DNA of 64,000 bases from Croceibacterium atlanticum (GTDB lineage: Bacteria > Pseudomonadota > Alphaproteobacteria > Sphingomonadales > Sphingomonadaceae): NCBI RefSeq assembly GCF_001008165.2, contig NZ_CP011452.2:2108001-2172000 (forward strand), in the 5' to 3' direction. Made by a program: the position numbers and the translations under genes. The notes beneath the pieces were generated by a model. The model saw only the letters and a list, made by a program, of their open reading frames with translations, did not search any database and had not been told where the DNA came from. Below, piece by piece: positions 38,343 to 47,190 of this stretch. Numbering within the stretch: the first letter of the stretch is position 1; the number at the start of each line of letters is the position of its first letter.

Positions 38343-38348
38343 CGCTCC

Positions 38349-38984
38349 CTATTCCTCCAGCGGCCAGCGCAGGCGATCTATCTGCAAATGGCCGGAATTC
38401 CGCACATACCCGCCTGCGCCAAAGGTCCGGCCGATAAGCTTGAGGGCGGGATTGTCGATGCGCAATTTGCCGTCTTCCCGGCCCACCACGCTGTCGATGA
38501 TATGCGTCACCAGCACTTCGCCGATCACGATGGCCGAATGGGGGCCTGTCTCCACCAGCTTCCACAATCGGCATTCGAACTGCACAGGTGCATCCGCGAT
38601 CAGGGGGGCGGCAATGCGCGCGGCGGGACGGCATTCGAGGCCGGCCAGTTTCAGTTCGTCCACGCCGGGCGGCGCGGCGCAGGCAGTCAGGTTCATTGCT
38701 TCGGCATGCGCTTCATCCACCAGCGCCACGGCGAATTCGCCCGTTTCGCGGATAGCGCGTAGCGAATCCTTGTCCGTGCCGCCTTCGCGCTGATTATCCG
38801 CCGCCATGCCAATTGCCAGCAAGGGCGGCGTGCCGCCCATCGCGTTGAAGAAGCTGTAAGGCGCTGCATTGTTCTGCCCCTGCGCATCCCGCGTCACCAC
38901 CCAGGCGATGGGGCGCGGGGTAATGGTATTGACCAGCAGCTTGTACCGTTCAGCCGGGTCAAGTTCCTCCATCACGAATTGCAT
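38349..38984 (-). CDS. flavin reductase family protein (FMN-binding split barrel)
   Basis: 211 residues from ATG 38984; the open frame to 39086 is rejected for lack of family match. RYKLLVNTITPRPIAWVVTRDAQGQNNAAPYSFFNAMG is the typical opening of DIM6/NTAB flavin reductase-like proteins, followed by KDSLRAIRETGEFAVALVDE. Binds FMN and may pass reduced flavin to a monooxygenase or act as oxidoreductase. Convergent with the ABC-F gene and divergent from ald. Confidence 0.9.
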   Translation of the reverse strand: MQFVMEELDPAERYKLLVNTITPRPIAWVVTRDAQGQNNAAPYSFFNAMGGTPPLLAIGMAADNQREGGTDKDSLRAIRETGEFAVALVDEAHAEAMNLTACAAPPGVDELKLAGLECRPAARIAAPLIADAPVQFECRLWKLVETGPHSAIVIGEVLVTHIIDSVVGREDGKLRIDNPALKLIGRTFGAGGYVRNSGHLQIDRLRWPLEE

Positions 38985-39080
38985 GAATGCGTGTACCTTC
39001 CTGATGCGCCGGATGCCGGGAACGGCGGGGCGTCTCTTGCGCTGTGCATGTGGGTGTTCCCCGGCCCGAACCCAAGCCCG

Positions 39081-39095
39081 GCGCAAGCGTTGCGC
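39081..39095. promoter_or_regulatory. perfect dyad upstream of ald
   Basis: GCGCAA-GCG-TTGCGC is a perfect 15-base inverted repeat about 52 bases before the ald start, in the 163-base gap shared with the divergent flavin reductase. Lrp/AsnC-type regulators often control ald in other bacteria; whether one binds here is unknown. Confidence 0.4.
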
Positions 39096-39147
39096 AAAAG
39101 CAGTTTCACTTGTAACGACCTGCGAAAGCGAGAGAGGAGATTATTGA

Positions 39148-40263
39148 ATGCTGATCGGCTGCCCGCGCGAGATCAAGAACCGCGAATATCGCGTGGGACT
39201 GACGCCCGAAAGCACCAAGGAACTGACGCGCAACGGCCATCAGGTCTGGATAGAAACGGGCGCGGGGGCCGGCATCGGCGCGGAAGACCGGGAATATATC
39301 GAAGCCGGCGCCCAGATTGTCGATCGGCCGGAGGCGATCTTCGCCGAATGCGAAATGGTCGTGAAGGTGAAGGAACCCCAGCCCGAAGAACGCGCGCGAT
39401 TGCGCGAAGGGCAGATCCTCTACACTTATCTCCACCTCGCCCCCGATGCGGCGCAGACGGCAGATCTGGTGAAATCGGGCGTGACCGCCATCGCATATGA
39501 AACGGTTACCGGCGCAGGCGGCGGCCTGCCCCTGCTCAAGCCGATGAGCCAGGTTGCCGGGCGCATGAGCATCCAGGCCGGGGCCACCGCCCTGGAAAAG
39601 GTCCATGGCGGGCGCGGGGTTCTGCTGGGCGGCGTACCCGGCGTGATGCCCGCCAAGGTGATCGTGATCGGTGGCGGCGTGGTCGGCTTCAACGCCGCGC
39701 AGATGGCCGCCGGGCTAGGCGCGGATGTGACGATAATGGATCGCAACCCCGAAGTTCTGGAACGTGTCGGCACCCATTTCGAAAGCCGGGCCAAGACGCG
39801 TTTTTCCAATCAGGCCAATCTGGAAGAAGCGGTCAGCGAAGCGGATCTGGTGATCGGCGCAGTGCTGATCCCCGGCGCATCCGCGCCCAAGGTCGTGACA
39901 CGCGCCATGCTGGACATGATGAAGCCCGGCGCCGTGCTGGTCGATGTGGCGATCGACCAGGGTGGCTGTTTCGAAACCAGCCGCGCCACCACCCATGACG
40001 ATCCGACCTATGTGCTGGAACATATCGTCCATTATTGCGTGGCCAACATGCCCGGCGCCGTCGCGCGAACCAGCACTTATGCGCTCAATAATGTCACCCT
40101 GCCGCACGCCTTGCGGATCGCCGATCTGGGATGGCGTGAAGCGATGCGGCGCGATGCCCATCTGGCCGCCGGGCTGAATGTCCATGCGGGCCACGTCACC
40201 TATCCGGCGGTGGCTTCGGAACTGGGCTATGACCTGTTGCCGCTGGAAGATGCGCTGGCCTGA
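39148..40263 (+). CDS. ald: alanine dehydrogenase
   Basis: 371 residues, normal length. MLIGCPREIKNREYRVGLTPESTKEL opening, catalytic lysine in MVVKVKEPQ, catalytic histidine in LHLAPD, KPMSQVAGRMSIQAGATALEK, NAD site VIGGGVVGFNAAQMAAGLGADVTIMDRN and VDVAIDQGGCFETSRATTHDDPTYVLEHIVHYCVANMPGAV are all in place. Interconverts L-alanine and pyruvate plus ammonia with NAD. GAGAGGAG precedes the ATG. A perfect dyad lies 52 bases upstream. Confidence 0.97.
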   Translation: MLIGCPREIKNREYRVGLTPESTKELTRNGHQVWIETGAGAGIGAEDREYIEAGAQIVDRPEAIFAECEMVVKVKEPQPEERARLREGQILYTYLHLAPDAAQTADLVKSGVTAIAYETVTGAGGGLPLLKPMSQVAGRMSIQAGATALEKVHGGRGVLLGGVPGVMPAKVIVIGGGVVGFNAAQMAAGLGADVTIMDRNPEVLERVGTHFESRAKTRFSNQANLEEAVSEADLVIGAVLIPGASAPKVVTRAMLDMMKPGAVLVDVAIDQGGCFETSRATTHDDPTYVLEHIVHYCVANMPGAVARTSTYALNNVTLPHALRIADLGWREAMRRDAHLAAGLNVHAGHVTYPAVASELGYDLLPLEDALA

Positions 40264-40340
40264 CCGAAACAGGGTAAAAATGGCCAAATCCTAGCCATTG
40301 GTTGACTCCTTGGAAGGTAGTCGCCGCGTAGGCGAAACTG

Positions 40341-40388
40341 ATGGAATTCCACTCGCTCAGGGCGTTTGTCCTGGCACTGTGTGTCTAG
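40341..40388 (+). other. interrupted signal-peptide reading frame upstream of the GGDEF gene
   Basis: ATG 40341 opens MEFHSLRAFVLALCV, then TAG (40386-40388). After the TAG the same frame continues LLPLSPAMAATAPDEH into the GGDEF protein whose next ATG is 40410. Joined across the TAG the sequence is a textbook signal peptide ending in AMA or ATA. The upstream ribosome site is only moderate (TAGGCG). So the true gene start is probably here and the TAG is a mutation, error or readthrough. Confidence 0.6.
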
Positions 40389-40409
40389 CTGCTGCCGCTG
40401 TCGCCGGCA

Positions 40410-42059
40410 ATGGCCGCCACCGCGCCGGACGAGCATTTGGCAGTCGCACCGACCTGCCATGCCTATTCGGGCGAAGACGTTTCCATGGGGGAGGCAGACC
40501 GGCTCAACTGGATCTGCGATAACGACAGCTGGCAGGATGGCGCGGCGGTAAGCTGGCTGCGCTTCACCGATTGGGACAGGCGGGATCCGCCGCGCGTATT
40601 CGCCAGCCGCATTACCAAGTTCACCTCCATCGCCATTGCCGCGCGGGATGGCGATGGAACCATGCGGACATTCGAATACCGGATGGCAGAGGCGAAGCCG
40701 ATCGTGGCGGGCGGCGTCTTCACGCTGGCCCTGCCGCCGCAACGGGCTGATACCGAAGCCTATCTGGTGCGCATCCTGCGGCCGCACAGCGTCACCATTG
40801 CCAGCGATGCACGGTTAAGCCGCAACCCGCAGGAAGTCGCCGGGACCATATCGGCGGTCCTGATCCTGGTCCTGGTGCTGGGGATGCTGTTCACGCCCTT
40901 GCTGTTCGACATCAATTTCTACTTCATTCTGCGCGAACGATTTGTCCTGCTTCATGCCGCGATGATCCTGGCGATGATGGCCTTCATCCTCTTTTCCGGC
41001 GGGCTCATCACCTTCTTCCACCCTGTGCCGATCGGCGTGATGGCGTTGCTTGGGCCGCTCTGCTGGCCTGTGGGGGCGGGCCTGGCGGGCTTCTTCATGA
41101 ACGCCTATCTCGAAGCGGAGGCCCTGCCCCCGATCTATCGGCGCATCGTCAAGCTGACTGCATGGTGGGTAATATTGGTGCCGGGGTTCTGCGCGCTGAA
41201 ATTCGACTTTGCGCAGCCTTTCGGCAACCAGCTCTATTTCCTGGCCTTCCTTCCAATTGTGCCGGTTTACGCGGGCGCGATCATCATCGCCCTGTGGCGT
41301 CGGAGCCGGGCAGCGCGATTCCTCGCTGTTGCGTGGCTGCCGGTCATTGCCGCAGGGACGGAACGCTATTTCCGCGGCATCGGCCTATATTCGGGAAATG
41401 ACGCGATTGACGATCTGCTGGTCCTGGCATTGGGACTGGAAGTCATCATCATCGCCCTGGGCGTGGCGGATCGCTTTGTCGGCATTCGCCGGGAACGCGA
41501 CCAGGCGCTGGGGGAAGCAAAGACGCTGAGCGAAATTTCCGAACGCGACGTGCTGACCGGCCTGCTCAATCGCCGCGCCCTGCATGACAGGTTCGAGAGC
41601 CTGCGCCGCGAAGGCTTCGTCAATCTCGCCCTGTTCGATCTCGACAGGTTCAAGGACATCAATGACCGTTTCGGCCATCACACGGGCGACAAGGTGTTGC
41701 GCGCCGCCGCGGTGGCGCTGGTAGGCGACAGCGACAGCCGCGTGTTCCGCATTGGCGGAGAGGAATTCCTGGTCCTGTTCCGGGGCGGCAATATCCGGGA
41801 AAGAGCGGAAAATGCCCGCCGCGCCATCGCCCCGCGCGTATCCGGCCACGTGCCCGGCCTGGACCGGATCGTGACAGCCAGCGTGGGGATGGTGGAAATG
41901 CCCTTCGACAGTATCAGCAAATCGGGTTTTGCAGAACTGTATGAACATGCCGACCGGCTGCTCTATGCCGCAAAGGCCGGCGGGCGGAACCGGCTGGTCA
42001 GCGAAAAGGTGCAGGTCTTCCGCCAGCGCAAGGAAAGCGCGGAAGCGAGCGCGGCCTAG
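40410..42059 (+). CDS. diguanylate cyclase with 7TM-DISM-like membrane domain
   Basis: 549 residues from ATG 40410 as the intact frame begins; see the upstream entry for the probable lost signal peptide. Residues 1-145: extracellular beta-rich domain of 7TMR-DISM type (LNWICDNDSWQDGAAVSWLRF...). Residues 145-365: about seven hydrophobic helices. Residues 390-545: GGDEF domain with DVLTGLLNRRAL, FDLDRFKDINDRFGHHTGDKVL and the active loop GGEEF at 449-453. No RxxD inhibitory site at the expected place. Makes c-di-GMP; a PilZ receptor lies at 27 kb. Confidence 0.88.
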   Translation: MAATAPDEHLAVAPTCHAYSGEDVSMGEADRLNWICDNDSWQDGAAVSWLRFTDWDRRDPPRVFASRITKFTSIAIAARDGDGTMRTFEYRMAEAKPIVAGGVFTLALPPQRADTEAYLVRILRPHSVTIASDARLSRNPQEVAGTISAVLILVLVLGMLFTPLLFDINFYFILRERFVLLHAAMILAMMAFILFSGGLITFFHPVPIGVMALLGPLCWPVGAGLAGFFMNAYLEAEALPPIYRRIVKLTAWWVILVPGFCALKFDFAQPFGNQLYFLAFLPIVPVYAGAIIIALWRRSRAARFLAVAWLPVIAAGTERYFRGIGLYSGNDAIDDLLVLALGLEVIIIALGVADRFVGIRRERDQALGEAKTLSEISERDVLTGLLNRRALHDRFESLRREGFVNLALFDLDRFKDINDRFGHHTGDKVLRAAAVALVGDSDSRVFRIGGEEFLVLFRGGNIRERAENARRAIAPRVSGHVPGLDRIVTASVGMVEMPFDSISKSGFAELYEHADRLLYAAKAGGRNRLVSEKVQVFRQRKESAEASAA

Positions 42060-42466
42060 CTGTACGGATCCTCCGGCAGGAAAGGCGCCGCGACCTCCGC
42101 CGGAACACGCATGATGCGCGAGCTTTCGCGGTCGATCATCGCCCAGGTCGTCTTGGCCTTCACCACTTGCCGCCCCTCGCCATCGGTGAAGATGAAATAA
42201 CGGTCGAAACGGGCGCCACGCGGTGCTTCGCGGATTTCGGTCAGCCCTTCTACCGTATCCCCTTCAGCGATATTGCCGCGATAATCGATTTCGTGCCGCG
42301 TCACGACCCATGCGAAGGCGCGCTGATGCTCTGCCAGGGCAACGGCTTCCCAATGGGCAGTGGCGAGCCGTTCCATCCACTGCACCCAGACGGCATTGTT
42401 CACATGGCCGTTCTCGTCGATATGTTCCGGCCGCGCCGTGAATGTCAGCGTGAAGCGATTGCTCAC
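42056..42466 (-). CDS. acyl-CoA thioesterase, hotdog fold (FadM/YbgC type)
   Basis: 136 residues. ARPEHIDENGHVNNAVWVQWMERLATAHW is the 4HBT-type hotdog helix with the catalytic Asp region. I use the GTG at 42466, which overlaps the peptidase stop by four bases (GTGA); an ATG at 42487 would overlap by 25. Cleaves acyl-CoA thioesters; substrate unknown. Translationally coupled to oligopeptidase B upstream. Confidence 0.87.
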   Translation of the reverse strand: MSNRFTLTFTARPEHIDENGHVNNAVWVQWMERLATAHWEAVALAEHQRAFAWVVTRHEIDYRGNIAEGDTVEGLTEIREAPRGARFDRYFIFTDGEGRQVVKAKTTWAMIDRESSRIMRVPAEVAAPFLPEDPYS

Positions 42467-44559
42467 GCAGTCACACCCATCTGCCACAGGATGAAGGCGA
42501 ATTCCTCCGCGGTTTCATGCAGGCTTTCGAACCGGCCCGATTTGCCGCCATGCCCGGCGCCCATATTGGTCTTGAGCAGCAATTCATTATCGTCCGTCTT
42601 CATTTCGCGCAGCCGGGCGACCCATTTGGCCGGTTCCCAATAGGTCACGCGCGGATCGTTCAGCCCCGCCGTCACCAGCATGGGGGGATAATCCTGCGCC
42701 TGCACATTGTCATAGGGGCTGTAGGACCGGATCAGTTCAAAGGCTTCCTTGTCCTCGATCGGATTGCCCCATTCCGGCCATTCGCCCGGCGTCAGCGGCA
42801 GGCTGGCATCAAGCATGGTGGCCAGCACATCCACGAAGGGGACATGCGCCACGACCGCGCCCCACAGATGCGGATCGGAATTGACCACCGCGCCCATCAG
42901 TTCACCCCCGGCGGAACCACCGGCAATGGCGATCCGGCCCGGTTCGGTCAGGCCGCGATCCACCAGCCCCTTCGCCACATCGACGAAATCGTTGAAGGCA
43001 TTGGTGCGCTGTTGCAGCTTGCCCGCCTTGTACCAGGCCCGGCCGAGATCGTCCCCGCCGCGTATATGCGCAATGGCATAGGCAAAACCGCGATCGACCA
43101 GGCTGAGCCTTGTGGTGGAAAAGCCGGGTGGGATGGCAATGCCATAGGCGCCATAACCATACAGGTACAATGGACCTGGTGATACGCGGTCTTTCCGGTA
43201 CATGATGCTGACCGGGATCGCCGTTCCGTCCCGCGCGGTGAGTTCAAGCCGTTCGGTGACATAGAGATCGCGATCATAGCCCGAAGGGATTTCCTGCACC
43301 TTCAGCAATTCCAGTTCGCGCGTGGCGACATGGTAATCATAGGTGCTGGCCGGGCTGATCATGCTTTCATAGGACAGGCGCAGTTTGCTGCATTCCCATT
43401 CGGGATTGTTGCCCAGTCCGGCGGTGTAGCTTTCCTCCGGGAATTCAATCGGCTCGATCCGCGCGGGATCGTCGTAATAACGCAGTTCGATCCGGTCGAG
43501 ACCGCGCAGCCGCCCGTCGATCACGTAGAAATCCCGGAACAGTTCCACCCCGGTCAGGTAGAATTCGTCCGACCCTTCGATCAGCGTGGTCCAGTTGGAG
43601 GGATCGGCCAGCGGCGCGGTGGCGAGACGGAAATTCTCATGCGTGTCATTGGTATGGATGAACAAGGTCCCGTCGCGTTCATCCACGTCATATTCAACGC
43701 CCTTTTCCCGCGCGCGAACCAGCATCGGTTCGGCCAGCGGATCGTCCGCCGGAACCAGATAGTTCTCGCTCGTCTCGTGATCGCCAGTGGCGATGACGAT
43801 CCATTTCTCATTGGCGGAAAGCCCGGCGGAGACGCGGAAGCCTTCATCATCCTCGTGATAAAGTTCGATATCCTTGCGCGCGGGTTGGCCCAGCCAATGC
43901 AGCCGGGCGTTATCCGTCCGCCACTGCTTGTTGGCCAGTGAATAGACCAGCCCGGTATCCCCGGCGACCCAGACCAGGGCGGACAATGTGCCCTTGATCG
44001 TATCCTTCAGCAGCTTGCCGGTTTCCAGGTCCTTGATCCGCACCGTATAGCGTTCGGACCCGTTATCATCCACGGAATAGGCCAGCAGCTTGCCGTTGCG
44101 GCTGACGGACATTGCGCCAAGGCGGAAATATTTCTTGCCTTCCGCCAGGGCCGGTTCGTCCAGGATCAGCTGGTCCGCGCTGCCATCGTCAGGGGCGCCC
44201 ACCGGGCGGCGCCACCATTTCTTGTATTCGGCGCCTTCTTCAAATTCGATCCAGTACAGCCAGTCCCCATCCTTGTAGGGAACGGATTTGTCCGCTTCCT
44301 TGATGCGGGCGCGCATTTCGCTGAACAACGCGTCGATCGCGCCCTTCTGCGGTTCCATCCGCGCTTCGAACCACGCATTTTCCGCTTCCAGATGGGCGAG
44401 AATCGTCTTGTTCTTCACCTTGGGATAGCCGGAGTCGCGCAGCCAGGCGTAATCATCGGCAATGGTAATGCCGTGATGGGTGAATGTGGAAGATTGCTTC
44501 GCCGCGACGGGCGGAAGCTGTGCTTTAGTTGCTATGGTGGAATCGGGCATTGGCTGCAT
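42463..44559 (-). CDS. ptrB: oligopeptidase B-like S9 serine peptidase
   Basis: 698 residues, no signal peptide. N-terminal propeller with DDYAWLRDSGYP opening, catalytic hydrolase domain after about residue 420: YLYGYGAYG, HIRGGDDLGRAWYKAGKL, nucleophile GGSAGGELMGAV, aspartate in LNDPRVTYWEPAKW and histidine in GAGHGGKSGR. Matches oligopeptidase B more than prolyl oligopeptidase. Cuts short peptides after Lys/Arg in the cytosol. Divergent from an aminopeptidase P gene 27 bases away, giving a small peptide-catabolism cluster. Confidence 0.93.
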   Translation of the reverse strand: MQPMPDSTIATKAQLPPVAAKQSSTFTHHGITIADDYAWLRDSGYPKVKNKTILAHLEAENAWFEARMEPQKGAIDALFSEMRARIKEADKSVPYKDGDWLYWIEFEEGAEYKKWWRRPVGAPDDGSADQLILDEPALAEGKKYFRLGAMSVSRNGKLLAYSVDDNGSERYTVRIKDLETGKLLKDTIKGTLSALVWVAGDTGLVYSLANKQWRTDNARLHWLGQPARKDIELYHEDDEGFRVSAGLSANEKWIVIATGDHETSENYLVPADDPLAEPMLVRAREKGVEYDVDERDGTLFIHTNDTHENFRLATAPLADPSNWTTLIEGSDEFYLTGVELFRDFYVIDGRLRGLDRIELRYYDDPARIEPIEFPEESYTAGLGNNPEWECSKLRLSYESMISPASTYDYHVATRELELLKVQEIPSGYDRDLYVTERLELTARDGTAIPVSIMYRKDRVSPGPLYLYGYGAYGIAIPPGFSTTRLSLVDRGFAYAIAHIRGGDDLGRAWYKAGKLQQRTNAFNDFVDVAKGLVDRGLTEPGRIAIAGGSAGGELMGAVVNSDPHLWGAVVAHVPFVDVLATMLDASLPLTPGEWPEWGNPIEDKEAFELIRSYSPYDNVQAQDYPPMLVTAGLNDPRVTYWEPAKWVARLREMKTDDNELLLKTNMGAGHGGKSGRFESLHETAEEFAFILWQMGVTA

Positions 44560-44586
44560 CTATGTAAGCACCGAAAGGACCGCAAC

Positions 44587-46392
44587 ATGCTGATGCAAAC
44601 CCACGAGGCGCGGCTCGACGCGCTACGCCAGGAACTCGCCCGCCGGGGGCTCGACGGATTCGTCATTCCGATCTCTGATGAACACGTCTCCGAATATGTC
44701 GGAAATTATGCCCAAAGGCTTGCCTGGCTTACCGGATTTGGCGGATCGGCCGGCAGCGCGGCGGTTCTGAAGAACAAGGCCGCGATCTTCGTTGACGGAC
44801 GTTACACCATCCAGGTGAAGGAGCAGGTCGATGGCCGGCTCTATGAATATAAATCGGTGCCGAAGGATTCAATCGGCGCATGGCTGGCGGAAAATGCCGG
44901 TGAAGGCGCGAAGATCGCCTATGATCCGTGGCTGCACACCAATGGCTGGGTAAAGGCCACGAGCGCCGCACTGGCTGAAATCGGGGCGGAGCTTGTCGCG
45001 GTCGACAGCAACCCGATCGACGCCGTCTGGGAAGACCAGCCGCCCCCCTCCCCCGCCGAGGCGATTGTCCATGCCGATCACCTGGCCGGCCGGTCCAGCG
45101 CGGACAAGCGGGCCGATCTTGCCGAATGGCTGAAGGCGGGCAAGCTCGATGCCGCAGTCATTTCCGCGCTCGATTCGGTTGCCTGGCTGCTGAATATTCG
45201 CGGCGCCGATGTGGACCACACGCCCGTGGCCCTGTCCTATGTGATCGCCCATTGCGATGGCACGGCCGATCTGTTCATCGCCCCGGAAAAGGTAACGCCG
45301 GAACTGACCAGGCATCTGGGCAATGCGGTGAATATCCGCCCGCGGAGCGAGTTTGAAAGCGCGCTGGGCGCACTGGGCGGCAAGCGTGTGGCGGTCGATC
45401 CGAATTACGGCGTGGCGGCGATCTTCCAGGCGCTGGAAGCGGCCGGTGCGACTGCCATTGCCAAACAGGATCCGACCATTCTGGCCAAAGCGATCAAGAA
45501 CCCGGTGGAACAGCAGGGCCAGCGCGATTCGCAGGCACGCGATGGTGCGGCGGTCACGAAATTCCTGCGCTGGCTGTCGGTGGAAGCGCCCAAGGGCGGC
45601 GAAACGGAATTGTCCGCCGCGGCGCAATTGCTGGCTTTCCGCGAAGCGACAGGTTCGCTGAAGGATACCTCCTTCGATACGATTTCCGCCGCCGGCCCCC
45701 ATGCCGCGATCCCGCATTACCGCGTCGATGAAGAAAGCAATCTGCCGATCACGCCGGGAAGCATCTTCCTGTGCGATTCGGGCGGGCAATATCCGGATGG
45801 CACGACTGACATCACCCGCACGGTCTGGGTCGGGCCGGGCGAACCTTCGCAGGAACAGAAGGACCGCTTCACCCGCGTGTTGAAAGGCCATATCGCCATC
45901 GACACGCAGATCTTCCCGCAGGGGACGACCGGCGCCCAGCTCGACACGCTGGCGCGGCAGTTCCTGTGGATGGCGGGTGTGGACTACGCCCATGGCACGG
46001 GCCACGGCGTGGGCAGCTTCCTGGGCGTGCATGAAGGGCCGCAGCGGATCGCCAAGCCGCGCGGCGGGCAGGCCGGCACCGATCAGGAATTGATGGCCGG
46101 GATGATCCTGTCCAACGAACCCGGTTACTACAAGGGCGGCGAATTCGGCATCCGCATCGAAAACCTGATCCTGACCGTGCCGAAGGAAATCCCCGGCATG
46201 GAAGGCGATTGGCTGGGCTTTGAAACGCTCACCCTGGTCCCGATCGACGCCAATCTGGTGGATCGTGACCTGCTGAGCGAAGCCGAGATCGCATGGTGGA
46301 ATGCCTATCACGCGCGGGTTCTCGAAGTGCTGGCCCCGCAGCTGGAAGGCGAAGACCTGGCCTGGCTGGAGGAAGCCTGCGCCGGATTGTAA
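44587..46392 (+). CDS. aminopeptidase P family (Xaa-Pro) metallopeptidase
   Basis: 601 residues from ATG 44587; frame upstream to 44392 is antisense to ptrB. Two creatinase-like N-terminal domains (1-300), then the pita-bread catalytic fold: FLCDSGGQYPDGTTDITRTVWVG (metal Asp pair), HGTGHGVGSFLGVHEGP (metal His), MILSNEPGYYKGGEFGIRIENL (Glu) and a final GFETLT. The long three-domain form is the APP1/PepP type of eukaryote-like organisation. Removes N-terminal residues in front of proline, in the cytosol. Confidence 0.95.
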   Translation: MLMQTHEARLDALRQELARRGLDGFVIPISDEHVSEYVGNYAQRLAWLTGFGGSAGSAAVLKNKAAIFVDGRYTIQVKEQVDGRLYEYKSVPKDSIGAWLAENAGEGAKIAYDPWLHTNGWVKATSAALAEIGAELVAVDSNPIDAVWEDQPPPSPAEAIVHADHLAGRSSADKRADLAEWLKAGKLDAAVISALDSVAWLLNIRGADVDHTPVALSYVIAHCDGTADLFIAPEKVTPELTRHLGNAVNIRPRSEFESALGALGGKRVAVDPNYGVAAIFQALEAAGATAIAKQDPTILAKAIKNPVEQQGQRDSQARDGAAVTKFLRWLSVEAPKGGETELSAAAQLLAFREATGSLKDTSFDTISAAGPHAAIPHYRVDEESNLPITPGSIFLCDSGGQYPDGTTDITRTVWVGPGEPSQEQKDRFTRVLKGHIAIDTQIFPQGTTGAQLDTLARQFLWMAGVDYAHGTGHGVGSFLGVHEGPQRIAKPRGGQAGTDQELMAGMILSNEPGYYKGGEFGIRIENLILTVPKEIPGMEGDWLGFETLTLVPIDANLVDRDLLSEAEIAWWNAYHARVLEVLAPQLEGEDLAWLEEACAGL

Positions 46393-46453
46393 CGCCGATT
46401 TCGTTCCTGTAATGTTCTCCCCGGTAGCGAGTCGCTGCCGGGGAGATTTGGAT

Positions 46454-46840
46454 ATGATCGGTTACGTCACGCTGGGCACCAGCGATCTGGAACGCGCCGC
46501 CCGTTTTTATGACGCGATTGCCGCGGAAATGGGCGTGGGCCGCATGATGGAAGAACCCGGCGTCTATATCGCCTGGGGCGCGCTGGATGGCGGCGCGGGC
46601 ATTGCGGCAACGAAGCCGTTCGACGGGCAGCCCGCCAGTGTCGGCAATGGCACGATGGTGGCGCTGGAAGCCCGGGACGAGGAACAGGTGGCGCGGCTGC
46701 ACCGCATCGCGCTGGACCATGGTGGCAGCGATGAAGGTGCCCCCGGCCCACGTGGAGAAATGTTCTATGCCGCCTATTTCCGCGACCCGGACGGGAACAA
46801 GCTCAACGCTTTCGTGATGACAGGCGCGCCCGGTGAATAG
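46454..46840 (+). CDS. VOC family (glyoxalase-like) protein
   Basis: 128 residues from ATG 46454, GGGAG 14 bases upstream. One full VOC module pair: MIGYVTLGTSDLERAARFYDAI, then RGEMFYAAYFRDPDGNKLNAFVM. The ligand histidine of the first half is missing (GTSDL in place of H at the usual TSD position), so it may not be a lactoylglutathione lyase. Reaction unknown; typical annotation is glyoxalase/bleomycin resistance-like. Confidence 0.85.
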   Translation: MIGYVTLGTSDLERAARFYDAIAAEMGVGRMMEEPGVYIAWGALDGGAGIAATKPFDGQPASVGNGTMVALEARDEEQVARLHRIALDHGGSDEGAPGPRGEMFYAAYFRDPDGNKLNAFVMTGAPGE

Positions 46841-47190
46841 GCAGGGCGGGGCAGCGCTTTCGGCGGAAGGCCACCCGCCGGGTGTCTGACATTTGGCGGA
46901 TGTAGAGGGGGAAAGGACGGCCCTGTTCATCGCCCCCGGATTTGGCACTGAACACCATCCGCGCTGAGCCTTTCCGCCGCCAATGCAGGCTCGCCGCGCC
47001 GCCGCCAGTTTGCGCCTGCATGAACGCAGCGCCGCCACCGCGACAAATTGCGACACAATTCGCCCTGTCCGGCAAACGGGTGCGACATTGCCCGGATAAA
47101 CCCTATGGATGAGTGACGGGGCGCCGGTTCTCCTCCCTACCCCTTCTGCCCGGTGCCCTGTTGCTCTAAGACCCCCTTCGGAGAGCAAAA
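46841..47190. other. 350-base intergenic region upstream of the EF-hand gene
   Basis: No gene seen on either strand with a ribosome site or family match. It is GC-rich, holds GCGACA repeats at 47040-47087 (separate entry), and ends in a pyrimidine-rich stretch (TCTCCTCCCTACCCC) 40 bases before the EF-hand start. GGAGA just before ATG 47191 is the ribosome site. Confidence 0.5.
47040..47087. promoter_or_regulatory. GCGACA direct repeats, possible OmpR-type site
   Basis: GCGACAAATT at 47040-47049 and GCGACACAATT at 47050-47060 are direct repeats with a ten-base period, the geometry favoured by OmpR-family regulators binding head-to-tail. A third GCGACA is at 47082-47087. They lie about 105-150 bases upstream of the EF-hand gene and the OmpR-type regulator beyond it. 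Binding is inferred. Confidence 0.4.
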
